A DNA stretch of 64,000 nucleotides from the NCBI GenBank assembly GCA_001915385.1, contig MNQK01000006.1, positions 56,125-120,124 on the forward strand, in the 5' to 3' direction. Origin of the DNA: Bacteroidales bacterium 52_46. GTDB lineage: Bacteria > Bacteroidota > Bacteroidia > Bacteroidales > Muribaculaceae. The notes beneath the pieces are model-generated. The model saw only the letters and a program-made list of their open reading frames with translations, was not told the origin of the DNA and ran no database searches. Positions 44,389 to 53,639 of this stretch are shown piece by piece. Within the stretch, counting starts at the first letter, position 1; each line of letters opens with the position of its first letter. The position numbers and the translations under genes were made by a program.

Positions 44389-47300
44389 TTAGAAGCCGAA
44401 CTGGATGCCTACAGTGTAGGAACGTGGCAATGCGTAGGGATACCCCAGACCCTCTGGGTCGGCACCCGAGTAATTTGTGATTGTGAAGAGATTCTGAGCC
44501 TGGAAGTAGATGCGAGCGTTGCTCAGATGCAGTGTGCGCCGCAGTGTCTCGGGGAGAGAATAGCCGAGAGTAAGCGTCTTCATGCGCAGGAACGAACCGT
44601 TCTCGATATGGAACTCCGACACTTCATGCTCGTTGTTGCCGTTGTCGGTGGTAGGCGCCGGTGTGTCGCAGTCGTAATAGCCTGTCTGCAGGTAGCGTTC
44701 GTAAGCATTGGCCGCATCGAGGAGTGCCACACCGTGATTGCCGTTCCAGCACTGGAACAGGTCGGTATAATACTTTGAATTATTGAAAGCGTCACGTATT
44801 ATCGCGGTAAAGAACATGCTGAGGTCAAAACCTTTCCAGTTGGCTCCGAGATTGAGTCCGAACTGTGCCTTGGGGAGGTCACACCCGAGCCATGTACGGT
44901 CGTTATAGTTGATTTTGCCATCTCCGTCGGCATCGACATATTTCACACGTCCCACCGCAGGATGACCGAATTCCACGGTGTATTTCCGGCAATATTCATC
45001 AACCTCGGCCTGCGAGTGGAATACGCCGTCGGTCCTGAAGCCCATCCACGAGCCAAGCGAATGCCCAACGAGCGAATGGCCGGCATAACCGCCTCCATAG
45101 CTGTAATAAATATCGTCGAGCAGCCCTGTCACGGTATTTTTCGATACACTGAGGTTAAGTCCGATATTGTAGGAGAAATCCCTGCCGGCACTTGAACGCC
45201 AGTCAATCTGCGCCTCAAAGCCTTTGTTGGTCATCTCGCCGCCGTTGTACCAGCAGTAGCCGCCCTCGCCTATCGTGGCGATATAAGGTTTTTCGACGAG
45301 CATATCCTTTGTGTCCTTGTAGAAGTAGTCGAGCGAGAGAGTAAGACGGTTGTCAAGGAATCCGGCATCGATTCCGACATTGGTCTGGTATGTCTTTTCC
45401 CATTTCAGGTCGGGATTGGTGGTGCGTATGCGGTAGGCTCCGGGGGAGAGAGTGACGCCGTCGCCGCTCATATTGTAGGAACCACGGTCGAGACTCATCA
45501 GATATTTGGCGTAGAAAGCCTCGTTGTCAATCAGGTCGTTGCCGTTTATACCCCACGAACCGCGCAGCTTAAGGTCGGAAAGCCATCCGCGCGTCGACAT
45601 CATGAAATCTTCCTGAGAGATTCTCCATCCGGCCGACACTGACGGGAACCAGTCGTAATTATGCTCTTTCGAGAGACGGGATGATGCGTCGCGACGTATC
45701 GTAAAGGATGCGAGATACTTGTTGTCATAAGCGTAATTAAGCTTACCGAAACCGGAGAACATGGAATAATTTGAAGCACCTGCGCCTACATTCTTGCCGG
45801 CTGTGACATTGCCGAGATACAAGTAGTCAGGATCCTCGATTTCAAGACCTGTACCATATCCGAAGAAACTTTCGTTATGGTATCTTTTAGCTTCAATACC
45901 GGCAAGCGCCATTATGGAGTTTTTGCCAAGGTCAATATTGTATTGCGCGGTATTGGTCCATACCCAGTCGACATTTTTAGCTGTAGACTGAGTGAGTTTA
46001 TTGACTTCGTCGCGCAGATAGGCCGGCTCGAATGTCTTGTTGGTCTCATTATAATAGTTGACACCGAAATTTGTCCTGAGTATGAGGTTTTTTATCGGTT
46101 CGACCTGGAGATATGCGTTGCCGAACACGCGCCAGTATTCATGTTTATTGCCTTTGTTATTGTCAATCAGGCGCATCATGTTGGGAGCGTCGCCGAGCAC
46201 GTCGTTGATCTGGTCGACATATACGCCCTGCGAATCGTATACAGCTTTTGCGGGATGCTGCTTGACGGCATTCTCTTCGGCGCCGTCGGGCATATAGTGG
46301 GCGCGCCACCAGTTGACGGCGATATTGCCGCCTGCTTTAAGCCTGTTGTTGAGAAATCCGTAGTCGGAGCTGAAGCGGGAGTTGACACGCTTGAAATCCG
46401 AGCCTTTGACGATACCGTCATGGTCGAGCCAGCTGAGCGAGAGTGATGAGGAACCGTTGTCGGAACCTTTGGAAAGACCGATGCTGTAGGTCTGCATGAG
46501 AGCCGTGCGGTGTATTTCCTTCTCCCAGTCGGTGGTCTGCGGCAGGACGTCGGCACCGTTAAGGTTTTTATATGTCTGAAGCTGCGCTGTCGCGCCGTTG
46601 CCATAGATTGCCGATGACGGAGTCGTACCGTTGTGGGCATATTTGTAGGCCGACCAGTAGACATCGCCCCATTGATAGGCGTCGAGCAGGTCGAGACCGC
46701 TGTTGTAGGTCTGCGCGGTAAGGGTGGCGTCGAAAGTCACATGCGCCTCACCCGCCTTGGCCCGCTTCGTGGTGATGATAATGACGCCATTGGCTGCCTG
46801 TGCGCCGTATATTGAAGCCGAGGCGGCGTCCTTGAGCACCTGGATGGACTCGACATCGTTGCTGTTGATGATAGTGCCGGGATTTTCTCGTGTCATGACA
46901 CCGTCAATCACGTAGAGCGGCCCGTTGGCATCGCCGCGGAATGATGACGCTCCGCGTATTGAAGTGCCTGTGCTGAGTCCGCCCGGAGTGCCGTCGGTAG
47001 TGATTGTCATGCCTGCCACGCGCCCCTGCAGCGACTGGATGACATTGCCGGTAGGGGTATCGGCCACATCTTTCATTTTGACGACAGATACCGAACCGGT
47101 CAAATCCGATTTCTTTTCAGCCGAGTAACCCACGACGACGACTTCATCGAGAAGTTCGGAGTTCTCCTGAAGGCGGACTGTCAGTTGCGGGACAGCCTTG
47201 ACCGTCAGCGGACGGTAGCCCACATATGTTACTGTAAGTTCAGAACCTTCCGGCACTGTCAATGTAAAATTACCGTCGAAATCGGTAGCGGCGCCGACAG

Positions 47301-47448
47301 CGCCTTTCTCTGCGGGAACCACACTCGCCCCGATAAGAGGCTCGTCGTCGGTGGCCGATAATACTGTTCCATGTACCGTGATGTTCCGGGCATACATACC
47401 CACGGCAGCCGCAAACGACAGGAAAGCATAAAGAATGAATCTTTTCAT
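44389..47448 (-). CDS. SusC-family TonB-dependent fructan transporter
   Basis: 1019 residues, full-length. Signal peptide 1-20; carboxypeptidase-regulatory-like domain (about 22-95: 'ITVHGTVLSATDDEPLIGAS', 'LTVTYVGYRPL'); TonB box 'LLDEVVVVGYS' (about 98-110); plug with 'GRVAGMTITTDGTPGG'; 22-strand barrel closing with 'YTVGIQFGF'. It imports oligosaccharide through the outer membrane with its SusD partner. Transcribed from the promoter at 47481-47508, 166 bp behind the sensor gene. Confidence 0.96.
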   Translation of the reverse strand: MKRFILYAFLSFAAAVGMYARNITVHGTVLSATDDEPLIGASVVPAEKGAVGAATDFDGNFTLTVPEGSELTVTYVGYRPLTVKAVPQLTVRLQENSELLDEVVVVGYSAEKKSDLTGSVSVVKMKDVADTPTGNVIQSLQGRVAGMTITTDGTPGGLSTGTSIRGASSFRGDANGPLYVIDGVMTRENPGTIINSNDVESIQVLKDAASASIYGAQAANGVIIITTKRAKAGEAHVTFDATLTAQTYNSGLDLLDAYQWGDVYWSAYKYAHNGTTPSSAIYGNGATAQLQTYKNLNGADVLPQTTDWEKEIHRTALMQTYSIGLSKGSDNGSSSLSLSWLDHDGIVKGSDFKRVNSRFSSDYGFLNNRLKAGGNIAVNWWRAHYMPDGAEENAVKQHPAKAVYDSQGVYVDQINDVLGDAPNMMRLIDNNKGNKHEYWRVFGNAYLQVEPIKNLILRTNFGVNYYNETNKTFEPAYLRDEVNKLTQSTAKNVDWVWTNTAQYNIDLGKNSIMALAGIEAKRYHNESFFGYGTGLEIEDPDYLYLGNVTAGKNVGAGASNYSMFSGFGKLNYAYDNKYLASFTIRRDASSRLSKEHNYDWFPSVSAGWRISQEDFMMSTRGWLSDLKLRGSWGINGNDLIDNEAFYAKYLMSLDRGSYNMSGDGVTLSPGAYRIRTTNPDLKWEKTYQTNVGIDAGFLDNRLTLSLDYFYKDTKDMLVEKPYIATIGEGGYCWYNGGEMTNKGFEAQIDWRSSAGRDFSYNIGLNLSVSKNTVTGLLDDIYYSYGGGYAGHSLVGHSLGSWMGFRTDGVFHSQAEVDEYCRKYTVEFGHPAVGRVKYVDADGDGKINYNDRTWLGCDLPKAQFGLNLGANWKGFDLSMFFTAIIRDAFNNSKYYTDLFQCWNGNHGVALLDAANAYERYLQTGYYDCDTPAPTTDNGNNEHEVSEFHIENGSFLRMKTLTLGYSLPETLRRTLHLSNARIYFQAQNLFTITNYSGADPEGLGYPYALPRSYTVGIQFGF

Positions 47449-47480
47449 GATTATAGTTTTTTGGTTAAATTGTCATGCTG

Positions 47481-47508
47481 CAAAACTACAATCCCGTCGG
47501 GCAACAAA
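47481..47508 (-). promoter_or_regulatory. Promoter of the SusC-SusD operon
   Basis: Minus-strand -7 TAGTTTTG (CAAAACTA at 47481-47488), with a TTTG -33 (CAAA at 47505-47508) 16 bp away, a short spacer. The leader to the ATG at 47448 is about 25-30 nt. Confidence 0.6.
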
Positions 47509-47527
47509 GTATAAAATATGTTGCATC

Positions 47528-47566
47528 ATATATCAAAATCCGCACAGATAACGGATTTTGATATAT
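47528..47566. promoter_or_regulatory. Probable sensor-regulator binding dyad upstream of SusC
   Basis: Perfect 15-bp arms (47528-47542 and 47552-47566) with a 9-bp spacer, about 20 bp upstream of the -33 element. No T-tract follows on the minus strand, so a terminator is less likely than an activator site for the AraC-type output domain of the hybrid sensor. Confidence 0.6.
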
Positions 47567-47613
47567 TACACAACATTCATGAAATCATAGAAAGTGACGC
47601 CGGACGTACGATA

Positions 47614-50382
47614 TTACTGCCTGAGCCGCCCGCGAATATCTGTCGGCGTCTCATCATACCTGTCCTTATAGCATTTTCCGAAGTAGGCCGGCGTGGAGAA
47701 CCCTACCTCGTAGGCTATCTCGGATACAGACTTATCGGTAGAGGTCAGGAGAGTTCTGGCTTTGGCCAGACGCATATTGCGCAGAAGCTCGACCGGAGAA
47801 TAGTTTGTCAGCGACTTGATTTTACGATAAAATTGCGTACGTCCCAGTCCCAGGCGGCGTGCGATATTGTCAACCGTCAGTTCTGGATCCGACATTTCTT
47901 CATCGACTATCGCCACAAAACTGTTGTAAAAATCACTGTCAATGTCGCCAAGGCAACCCACAGCGCTGTCAGGCTCCGGAATACCGGCAGAAGATGTCTC
48001 CTTTCTGATCATTAGACAGAATGAAGCGCGCACACGCATACGGTTTTCAATCAATGCCCGGCATCGGGCCGAAAGCACCTGCGAATTGAACGGTTTCGAC
48101 AGATAGGCGTCGGCCCCGCATTCATATCCCCGGATACGCTGCTCGTCCATAGAGCAGGCAGTGAGCATCAATACAGGGATATGTGAGGTAGCCTGCTCGT
48201 TTTTCAGACGCCGACAGCACTCCAGGCCATCCATCAACGGCATCATGACATCGCAAATGATAAGGTCGGGGATATATTTTGACGCCATCTTTATGCCTTT
48301 TATACCGTTTGAGGCTGTCAGAACCGTATATTCATTTTTGAGCAGCTCCGTGATAAGAGCGCGTATATCAGGATTATCATCAATCACGAGCACGACAGTC
48401 CTGTCCTTGTCGACTTCAGGCGCAACGGCAGCGATATCGTCAAGTTCAAGGCTGACATCAGCCGTTGTTATCGCTGATAACGGCCTCACCACATCGCCCC
48501 CGACATGTCTGACCGGCAACGAGACAGTGAATACCGAACCTTTACCCGGCTCGCTGTCGGCAGTGATTGTACCCTGATGGAGCTCAACGAATGCCTTGGC
48601 AAGCGAAAGACCTATACCCGAGCCGTTGGGATGTATTTTGTCGACCTGAAAGAACCGTTCGAAAATATGCGAGAGATCATCGGAACTTATACCCTTGCCG
48701 GTATCAGTCACCGTAATGAACACATTATCCTGCTCCGCATCATGCCTGAAGGCGACTGTTATCTCGCCATTCGGGGGAGTATACTTGAATGCATTGGATA
48801 TGAGATTGAACATCACGCGTTCTATTTTCTCCACATCTACTGCCATGGTAAAACCCGGCCGGGAGACAATATCGAGTCTGAACCTTATATCGCGGCTGCG
48901 GGCAATACCTTTGAATGAATCGCACCAATCGGTAAGCATATCGGAGGGATTGACTTCCGATAGATTGAGCGTCAGTTTGCCGTTTTCATATTTCCGGAAG
49001 TCAAGCACCTGGTTTATAAGCCGTTTCAATATTCTGACATTCTTATTGGCAATATCGGCCATCGCTTTCTGGTCAGGTGTAAGATTGTCGGAACCGGCCA
49101 GTTGCTCCACGGGCCCGGCAATAAGGGTGAGGGGCGTACGCAAATCATGCGACACGTTGGTGAAAAACATCAGCTTTGACCGTGTGGCTTCCTGCAATTG
49201 CTCGTTAAGCGCGATGACTCGGTCACGCTGCTGCTCGAGCTCTCGGTTCTGCTCCGCAAGTTTTTTCTGATGCAGTCTTTTAGTCCAGAATATCCTCAGA
49301 AGTCCGAATATTATCACGAACAAGAGCACTACGATTGCCACCGCGGCATAAAACAATGTAGTCTGTGCGGAATGACGTGTCCAATACTCGTCGACGCGTC
49401 CTTTCAGCCAGTTTATACGGTCAGTCTCGGCTTTAAGCTCATTGTTCTGCATGAGCAGGATTTCGGCATTCGACAGATCTACGGCAGCGGAAGCCGGCAA
49501 TATGGCATGACTCTCATAGGGTTTGCCTTCAAGAATAGCCATTGCCGTACGGATGAGCTGATATCCTTCCGTTGGATAGAGGAATGTGGCATCAATCACC
49601 GAGTCGGCGACCGCCTGTATTCCGATTTCAGGGGCGGCGTCTATACCTATGATTTTTATATCGCCCCGTCCGGCCGATTTAGCCGCATCGGAGGCGGCTA
49701 TGGCCATTCGGTCGTTGTGGGCGTATATTACATTGACCGATGGATAAAGAGCCAGCAGCGAGTCGGTCATCCTGTATGCGTCATCATAGTTCCAGTTACC
49801 GTAAGCCTCACCTGCTATTGTCATGCCGGAATTTTCCGAGACAACTTCGGCAAAACCAATATGCCTCTCCTCGGCCGGAGTAGATCCTTTCAGACCGCGT
49901 ATTTCCAGTATCTCGCAAGGCAATCCGGCCAGTGACACCGCCATATCGGCGGCCGATTTGCCGATAGCGGCATTATCAGCTCCCTGAAAGGCCGTATAGC
50001 TGTCACCGTTGATGTTGCGGTCGAAGATGATGACCGGGATACCCGATTCATATACCTCCCTGATAACCGGAGTAAGCGCGTCGGCCTCGTTGGGAGCCGC
50101 TATGATGATATCAAAACCGTTGTCGGCGAAATAGCGGATATCGGCAATCTGCTTCCCGTTGTCATCATCGGCCGAACGGATTTCAACCACGGCATTGTCA
50201 TGAAAAATCATCTCCCGATTGATTTCATCATTCATCTTGGTACGCCAGTCATCGTCGCTGCACTGCGACACCCCTATCCGGTATACTTTTTTATCCCGGC
50301 AACCCGACAAAGGAAGTATAAAGACGAGGAGAATCCCAAGAAAAAAAATTTCAAAAATATGAGTACGATTCAAGGTTTTCAT
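47614..50382 (-). CDS. Hybrid two-component sensor with sugar-binding periplasmic domain (fructan HTCS)
   Basis: 922 residues in one chain: residues 1-28 are a hydrophobic N-terminus ending in the lipobox LSGC; 33-305 are a type I periplasmic binding domain (LacI/ribose-binding-like, 'YRIGVSQCSDDDWRTKMND', 'DAAPEIGIQAVAD'); one membrane helix (about 342-366); HisKA with His412 in NVSHDLRTPLT; HATPase ('FNLISNAFKYTPPNGE', 'GSGIGLSLAKAF'); receiver with Asp711 in LIICDVMMP; AraC helix-turn-helix at ~820-922. In layout it matches the fructose-sensing BT1754 of B. thetaiotaomicron. It should activate the SusCD, GH32 and transport genes on its own locus. The lipobox on a sensor kinase is notable. 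Confidence 0.94.
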   Translation of the reverse strand: MKTLNRTHIFEIFFLGILLVFILPLSGCRDKKVYRIGVSQCSDDDWRTKMNDEINREMIFHDNAVVEIRSADDDNGKQIADIRYFADNGFDIIIAAPNEADALTPVIREVYESGIPVIIFDRNINGDSYTAFQGADNAAIGKSAADMAVSLAGLPCEILEIRGLKGSTPAEERHIGFAEVVSENSGMTIAGEAYGNWNYDDAYRMTDSLLALYPSVNVIYAHNDRMAIAASDAAKSAGRGDIKIIGIDAAPEIGIQAVADSVIDATFLYPTEGYQLIRTAMAILEGKPYESHAILPASAAVDLSNAEILLMQNNELKAETDRINWLKGRVDEYWTRHSAQTTLFYAAVAIVVLLFVIIFGLLRIFWTKRLHQKKLAEQNRELEQQRDRVIALNEQLQEATRSKLMFFTNVSHDLRTPLTLIAGPVEQLAGSDNLTPDQKAMADIANKNVRILKRLINQVLDFRKYENGKLTLNLSEVNPSDMLTDWCDSFKGIARSRDIRFRLDIVSRPGFTMAVDVEKIERVMFNLISNAFKYTPPNGEITVAFRHDAEQDNVFITVTDTGKGISSDDLSHIFERFFQVDKIHPNGSGIGLSLAKAFVELHQGTITADSEPGKGSVFTVSLPVRHVGGDVVRPLSAITTADVSLELDDIAAVAPEVDKDRTVVLVIDDNPDIRALITELLKNEYTVLTASNGIKGIKMASKYIPDLIICDVMMPLMDGLECCRRLKNEQATSHIPVLMLTACSMDEQRIRGYECGADAYLSKPFNSQVLSARCRALIENRMRVRASFCLMIRKETSSAGIPEPDSAVGCLGDIDSDFYNSFVAIVDEEMSDPELTVDNIARRLGLGRTQFYRKIKSLTNYSPVELLRNMRLAKARTLLTSTDKSVSEIAYEVGFSTPAYFGKCYKDRYDETPTDIRGRLRQ

Positions 50383-50418
50383 CTATTATATCATGTAATC
50401 CGCACTGTTTATGATACG

Positions 50419-50539
50419 CAAAGATAATAATTCCGAACGACATTTGGTGCGTAAGATATTAAAAATTAAGCCTTACAACAATTTTTATATGCAAAGTAAC
50501 AAATTTGATAGAGACCGATGATTTTTAATATTAGCTTTG
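50419..50539. promoter_or_regulatory. Divergent promoters of the sensor and GH32 genes
   Basis: Minus strand: TATCTTTG (CAAAGATA at 50419-50426) before the sensor gene. Plus strand: TAGCTTTG (50532-50539), with TTTG at 50504-50507 and a 24-bp spacer, before GH32. The 50383-50573 gap otherwise shows no gene. Confidence 0.5.
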
Positions 50540-50573
50540 CATTGTCAGAACCGAAAATCAACAAGAATCAATC

Positions 50574-52409
50574 ATGAAATACATCAGACAAATCACATCA
50601 GGCATTCTCTCGGCTCTTGCAGCCATGCAGGGAATATGTGCCGGCGAAGGATTAACCATTGACCATCTCGGCACGAACAATACTCTCGTACGCGTAAGTG
50701 ACGATGCAAAATACGTGCTGTTCCCTGTCGAGGAAAGCGTGGAGGACGCCACACTCAATCTTCTGCTTGACGGAAAGACCGAACGTACATTCTTCGTAAG
50801 GCTCGCCCGCAACAAAGTGGACTACTATGTCCCGTTTGACATATCGTCATATAAAGACAACGAGATCATATTCAATATCATTACCGCTCAGAGCCGTTCG
50901 TCGGTGCGTGAGGCTAAAGAAGATGCATGCTGGAACAACATCCGGCTCAGCGACACATTCGATACGGCCAACACCGAGAAATTCCGGCCCGTATTTCATC
51001 ATACCCCTCTTTACGGCTGGATGAACGACCCTAACGGGATGTTCTATAAAGACGGCGTGTGGCACCTGTACTACCAGTACAATCCATACGGCTCGAAATG
51101 GCAGAATATGACATGGGGGCACTCGTCGTCGACCGACCTTGTAAACTGGGAGCATCACGACGTGGCCATCAAGCCTGACGGACTCGGCTCGGTGTTCAGC
51201 GGCAGCTGTGTCGTCGACAGCATGGGGAGCGCCGGCTTCGGGGATGATGCCGTGATAGCGCTCTACACATCTGCGGGAATCAACCAGATGCAAAGCCTTG
51301 CGCACAGTGAAGACAGCGGAGCCACATTCACCATATATCCCGGCAATCCCATACTGACACTCGAGAGCGAGGCACGCGACCCGAATATGTTTCTGAACCG
51401 CGAGACCGGAGAGTGGAATCTGCTTTTAGCTCATGCTCTCGAACACGAGATGCTGGTTTTCACCTCCACTGACCTGAAGGAGTGGACACTGCAAAGTGCA
51501 TTCGGCAAAGGGTTGGGCGCACAGGATGGGGTGTGGGAATGTCCCGATCTGCTGTATCTGCCTGTCGTTGGAACTGACATATCCAAATGGATGCTTATAT
51601 GCAATCTGAATCCTGGCGGTCCGTTCGGAGGAAGTGCCACACAATATTTCGTCGGAGATTTCGACGGTAAGAAATTCACTGCCGACACCGACAGCGAAGG
51701 CAACGTGCCGACCAAATGGATGGACTACGGCAAAGACCACTATGCTACAGTATCGTGGAGCAACGCTCCGGATAACCGCAATGTCGTGATAGGATGGATG
51801 AGCAACTGGCAATATGCAGCCGAAGTACCGACACGCCAGTTCAGAAGCGCCAATACGCTGCCTCGCGACATATCGCTGTTCACAGGAGCTGACGGACAAT
51901 ATTATCTGAAAACGGTACCATCGCCCGAAGTCATGGCACTCCGCGATAAAATGACTGTGTCGGCCCGCAACAGGGGCATCGGGCTGAAGCCTTCGAGATT
52001 CTCCCTCCCTTCGGCTAACGACGGCGTATGCGAGATAACGATGTCGCTCAACGCGAAGAAAGCCCATACTGTGACAATAACCCTCTCAAACGGTAATAAC
52101 GAGAAAGTCGACATGACATTCAATCCGGAGACATCAACGTTCAGTTTTGACCGGCGACAAAGCGGTATCACGGATTTCAGCCATGACTTCCCGGCTAAAG
52201 TCACAGCGCCGACCTTGCGTGAGGGCACAATGCAGTCGCTACGTATTTTCATTGACCGCTCGAGTATAGAGGTATTTGACGGTGAAGGCAACTTCGTGCT
52301 GACAAATCTCGTATTTCCCGATTCACCTTATACCACCCTCTCCATCGCGGCCGAAGGCGGAAAAGCGACCCTTAATTCACTTGAAATATATTCAATCAAA
52401 AATAATTAG
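50574..52409 (+). CDS. Exported GH32 fructan hydrolase with N-terminal DUF4980-like domain
   Basis: 611 residues. Signal peptide (1-23) without a proper lipobox. Residues ~30-125 form an accessory N-terminal beta domain (DUF4980-like). The GH32 five-bladed propeller starts near 138 and has all three catalytic motifs: nucleophile Asp152 in WMNDPNG, Asp269 in EARDPNMF and acid/base Glu322 in VWECPDLLYL. The C-terminal beta-sandwich ends with 'FIDRSSIEVFDGEGNFVL'. GH32 enzymes release fructose from inulin, levan or sucrose. Lack of a lipid anchor suggests periplasmic exo-action. Single GH32 in this locus. Confidence 0.96.
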   Translation: MKYIRQITSGILSALAAMQGICAGEGLTIDHLGTNNTLVRVSDDAKYVLFPVEESVEDATLNLLLDGKTERTFFVRLARNKVDYYVPFDISSYKDNEIIFNIITAQSRSSVREAKEDACWNNIRLSDTFDTANTEKFRPVFHHTPLYGWMNDPNGMFYKDGVWHLYYQYNPYGSKWQNMTWGHSSSTDLVNWEHHDVAIKPDGLGSVFSGSCVVDSMGSAGFGDDAVIALYTSAGINQMQSLAHSEDSGATFTIYPGNPILTLESEARDPNMFLNRETGEWNLLLAHALEHEMLVFTSTDLKEWTLQSAFGKGLGAQDGVWECPDLLYLPVVGTDISKWMLICNLNPGGPFGGSATQYFVGDFDGKKFTADTDSEGNVPTKWMDYGKDHYATVSWSNAPDNRNVVIGWMSNWQYAAEVPTRQFRSANTLPRDISLFTGADGQYYLKTVPSPEVMALRDKMTVSARNRGIGLKPSRFSLPSANDGVCEITMSLNAKKAHTVTITLSNGNNEKVDMTFNPETSTFSFDRRQSGITDFSHDFPAKVTAPTLREGTMQSLRIFIDRSSIEVFDGEGNFVLTNLVFPDSPYTTLSIAAEGGKATLNSLEIYSIKNN

Positions 52410-52436
52410 ACCCACAATTTTCATACAGTTAATGAC

Positions 52437-53621
52437 ATGGAAAACTCCCAGACACTCACACCGGGTCGTAAAAGCGCTATCATGCAGATAGTCCCGGTAA
52501 TGCTATGCTTTTTTGCGATGGGATTCGTCGATCTTGTAGGCACAGCGTCAAATTACGTGCAGAAAGACCTTGGACTGACCGACTCGCAGGCCAATCTGTT
52601 TCCCTCGCTTGTATTCTTCTGGTTCTTAATATTCTCAGTGCCTACCGGCATGCTGATGAATAAAATCGGACGTAAGAGGACGGTGCTCATCAGTCTCGCC
52701 GTGACAGCACTGTCGCTTGTCATACCCATATTCGGCGAGAGCTATTACGTGATGCTTGTCGCCTTTTCATTACTCGGAATAGGCAACGCACTGATGCAGA
52801 CATCCCTGAATCCTCTGGTAAGCAATCTGATTTCACCTGACAGGCTTGCCTCGACGCTCACTTTCGGACAATTCGTCAAAGCCATCGCTTCGTTTCTGGC
52901 TCCCATTATCGCTGCATGGGGCGCCACACAGGCATCAATCACATTCGGCCTCGGCTGGCGAATACTGTTTCCCATATATGCCGTCGTAAGCATACTGTCA
53001 ATATCAATGCTGTCAGCCACGCCAATCAACGAGACGCGCCCCGACAAAGCTTCGGGGATTGGCGAATGTGTCAGACTGCTTGGCCGTCCGTTCATTGTGC
53101 TGTGTTTCCTCGGCATAATGTGTCACGTAGGGATTGATGTTGGCACCAACACCTGCGCGCCAAAAATCATCATGGAGCGTATCGGGCTTCCGCTCGAGGA
53201 TGCAAGTTTTGCCACAAGCCTCTATTTTATATTCCGTACGGCAGGATGCCTGATAGGGGCATTCGCACTCCGGACCATAGCTCCCAAAAAATTCTTCGCA
53301 ATCAGTGTGGCACTGATGCTCGCCGCCATCGGACTTCTTCTTACATCCGACAGTATCCATCTGATATACGCCGGAATAGCACTTATCGGCCTGGGCAACT
53401 CCAACATTTTCCCAATAATATTCGCACAGGCGCTCAACAATACACCCAAGGAACAGAACGAGGTATCGGGCCTGATGATAATGGGATTGTTCGGCGGTAC
53501 CGTCTTCCCTCTCGCCATGGGCTTTGCAAGCGACTTTACAGGCAGCCAGCATGGTGCGGTGGCAGTGATGGCAGCAGGCGTGATATTCCTTATGCTCTAT
53601 ACGTTGAAAATAAAAAAATAA
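52437..53621 (+). CDS. MFS sugar transporter (FucP-like; fructose import)
   Basis: 394 residues, about 12 membrane helices. Start motif 'FFAMGFVDLVGTASNYVQ' and the MFS A-motif-like 'NKIGRKRTVL' between helices 2 and 3. It is of the FucP/glucose-galactose type used in Bacteroidales for monosaccharide import. It is 27 bp after GH32 and 18 bp before fructokinase, so the three form one operon and the substrate is almost surely fructose released in the periplasm. Confidence 0.93.
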   Translation: MENSQTLTPGRKSAIMQIVPVMLCFFAMGFVDLVGTASNYVQKDLGLTDSQANLFPSLVFFWFLIFSVPTGMLMNKIGRKRTVLISLAVTALSLVIPIFGESYYVMLVAFSLLGIGNALMQTSLNPLVSNLISPDRLASTLTFGQFVKAIASFLAPIIAAWGATQASITFGLGWRILFPIYAVVSILSISMLSATPINETRPDKASGIGECVRLLGRPFIVLCFLGIMCHVGIDVGTNTCAPKIIMERIGLPLEDASFATSLYFIFRTAGCLIGAFALRTIAPKKFFAISVALMLAAIGLLLTSDSIHLIYAGIALIGLGNSNIFPIIFAQALNNTPKEQNEVSGLMIMGLFGGTVFPLAMGFASDFTGSQHGAVAVMAAGVIFLMLYTLKIKK

Positions 53622-53639
53622 CTTAAACATATAATACCT

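Noticed and set aside
47528..47566. The dyad as terminator of the sensor gene
   Set aside because: There is no T-tract on the minus-strand side and it is close to the SusC promoter; operator is favoured, though not excluded.
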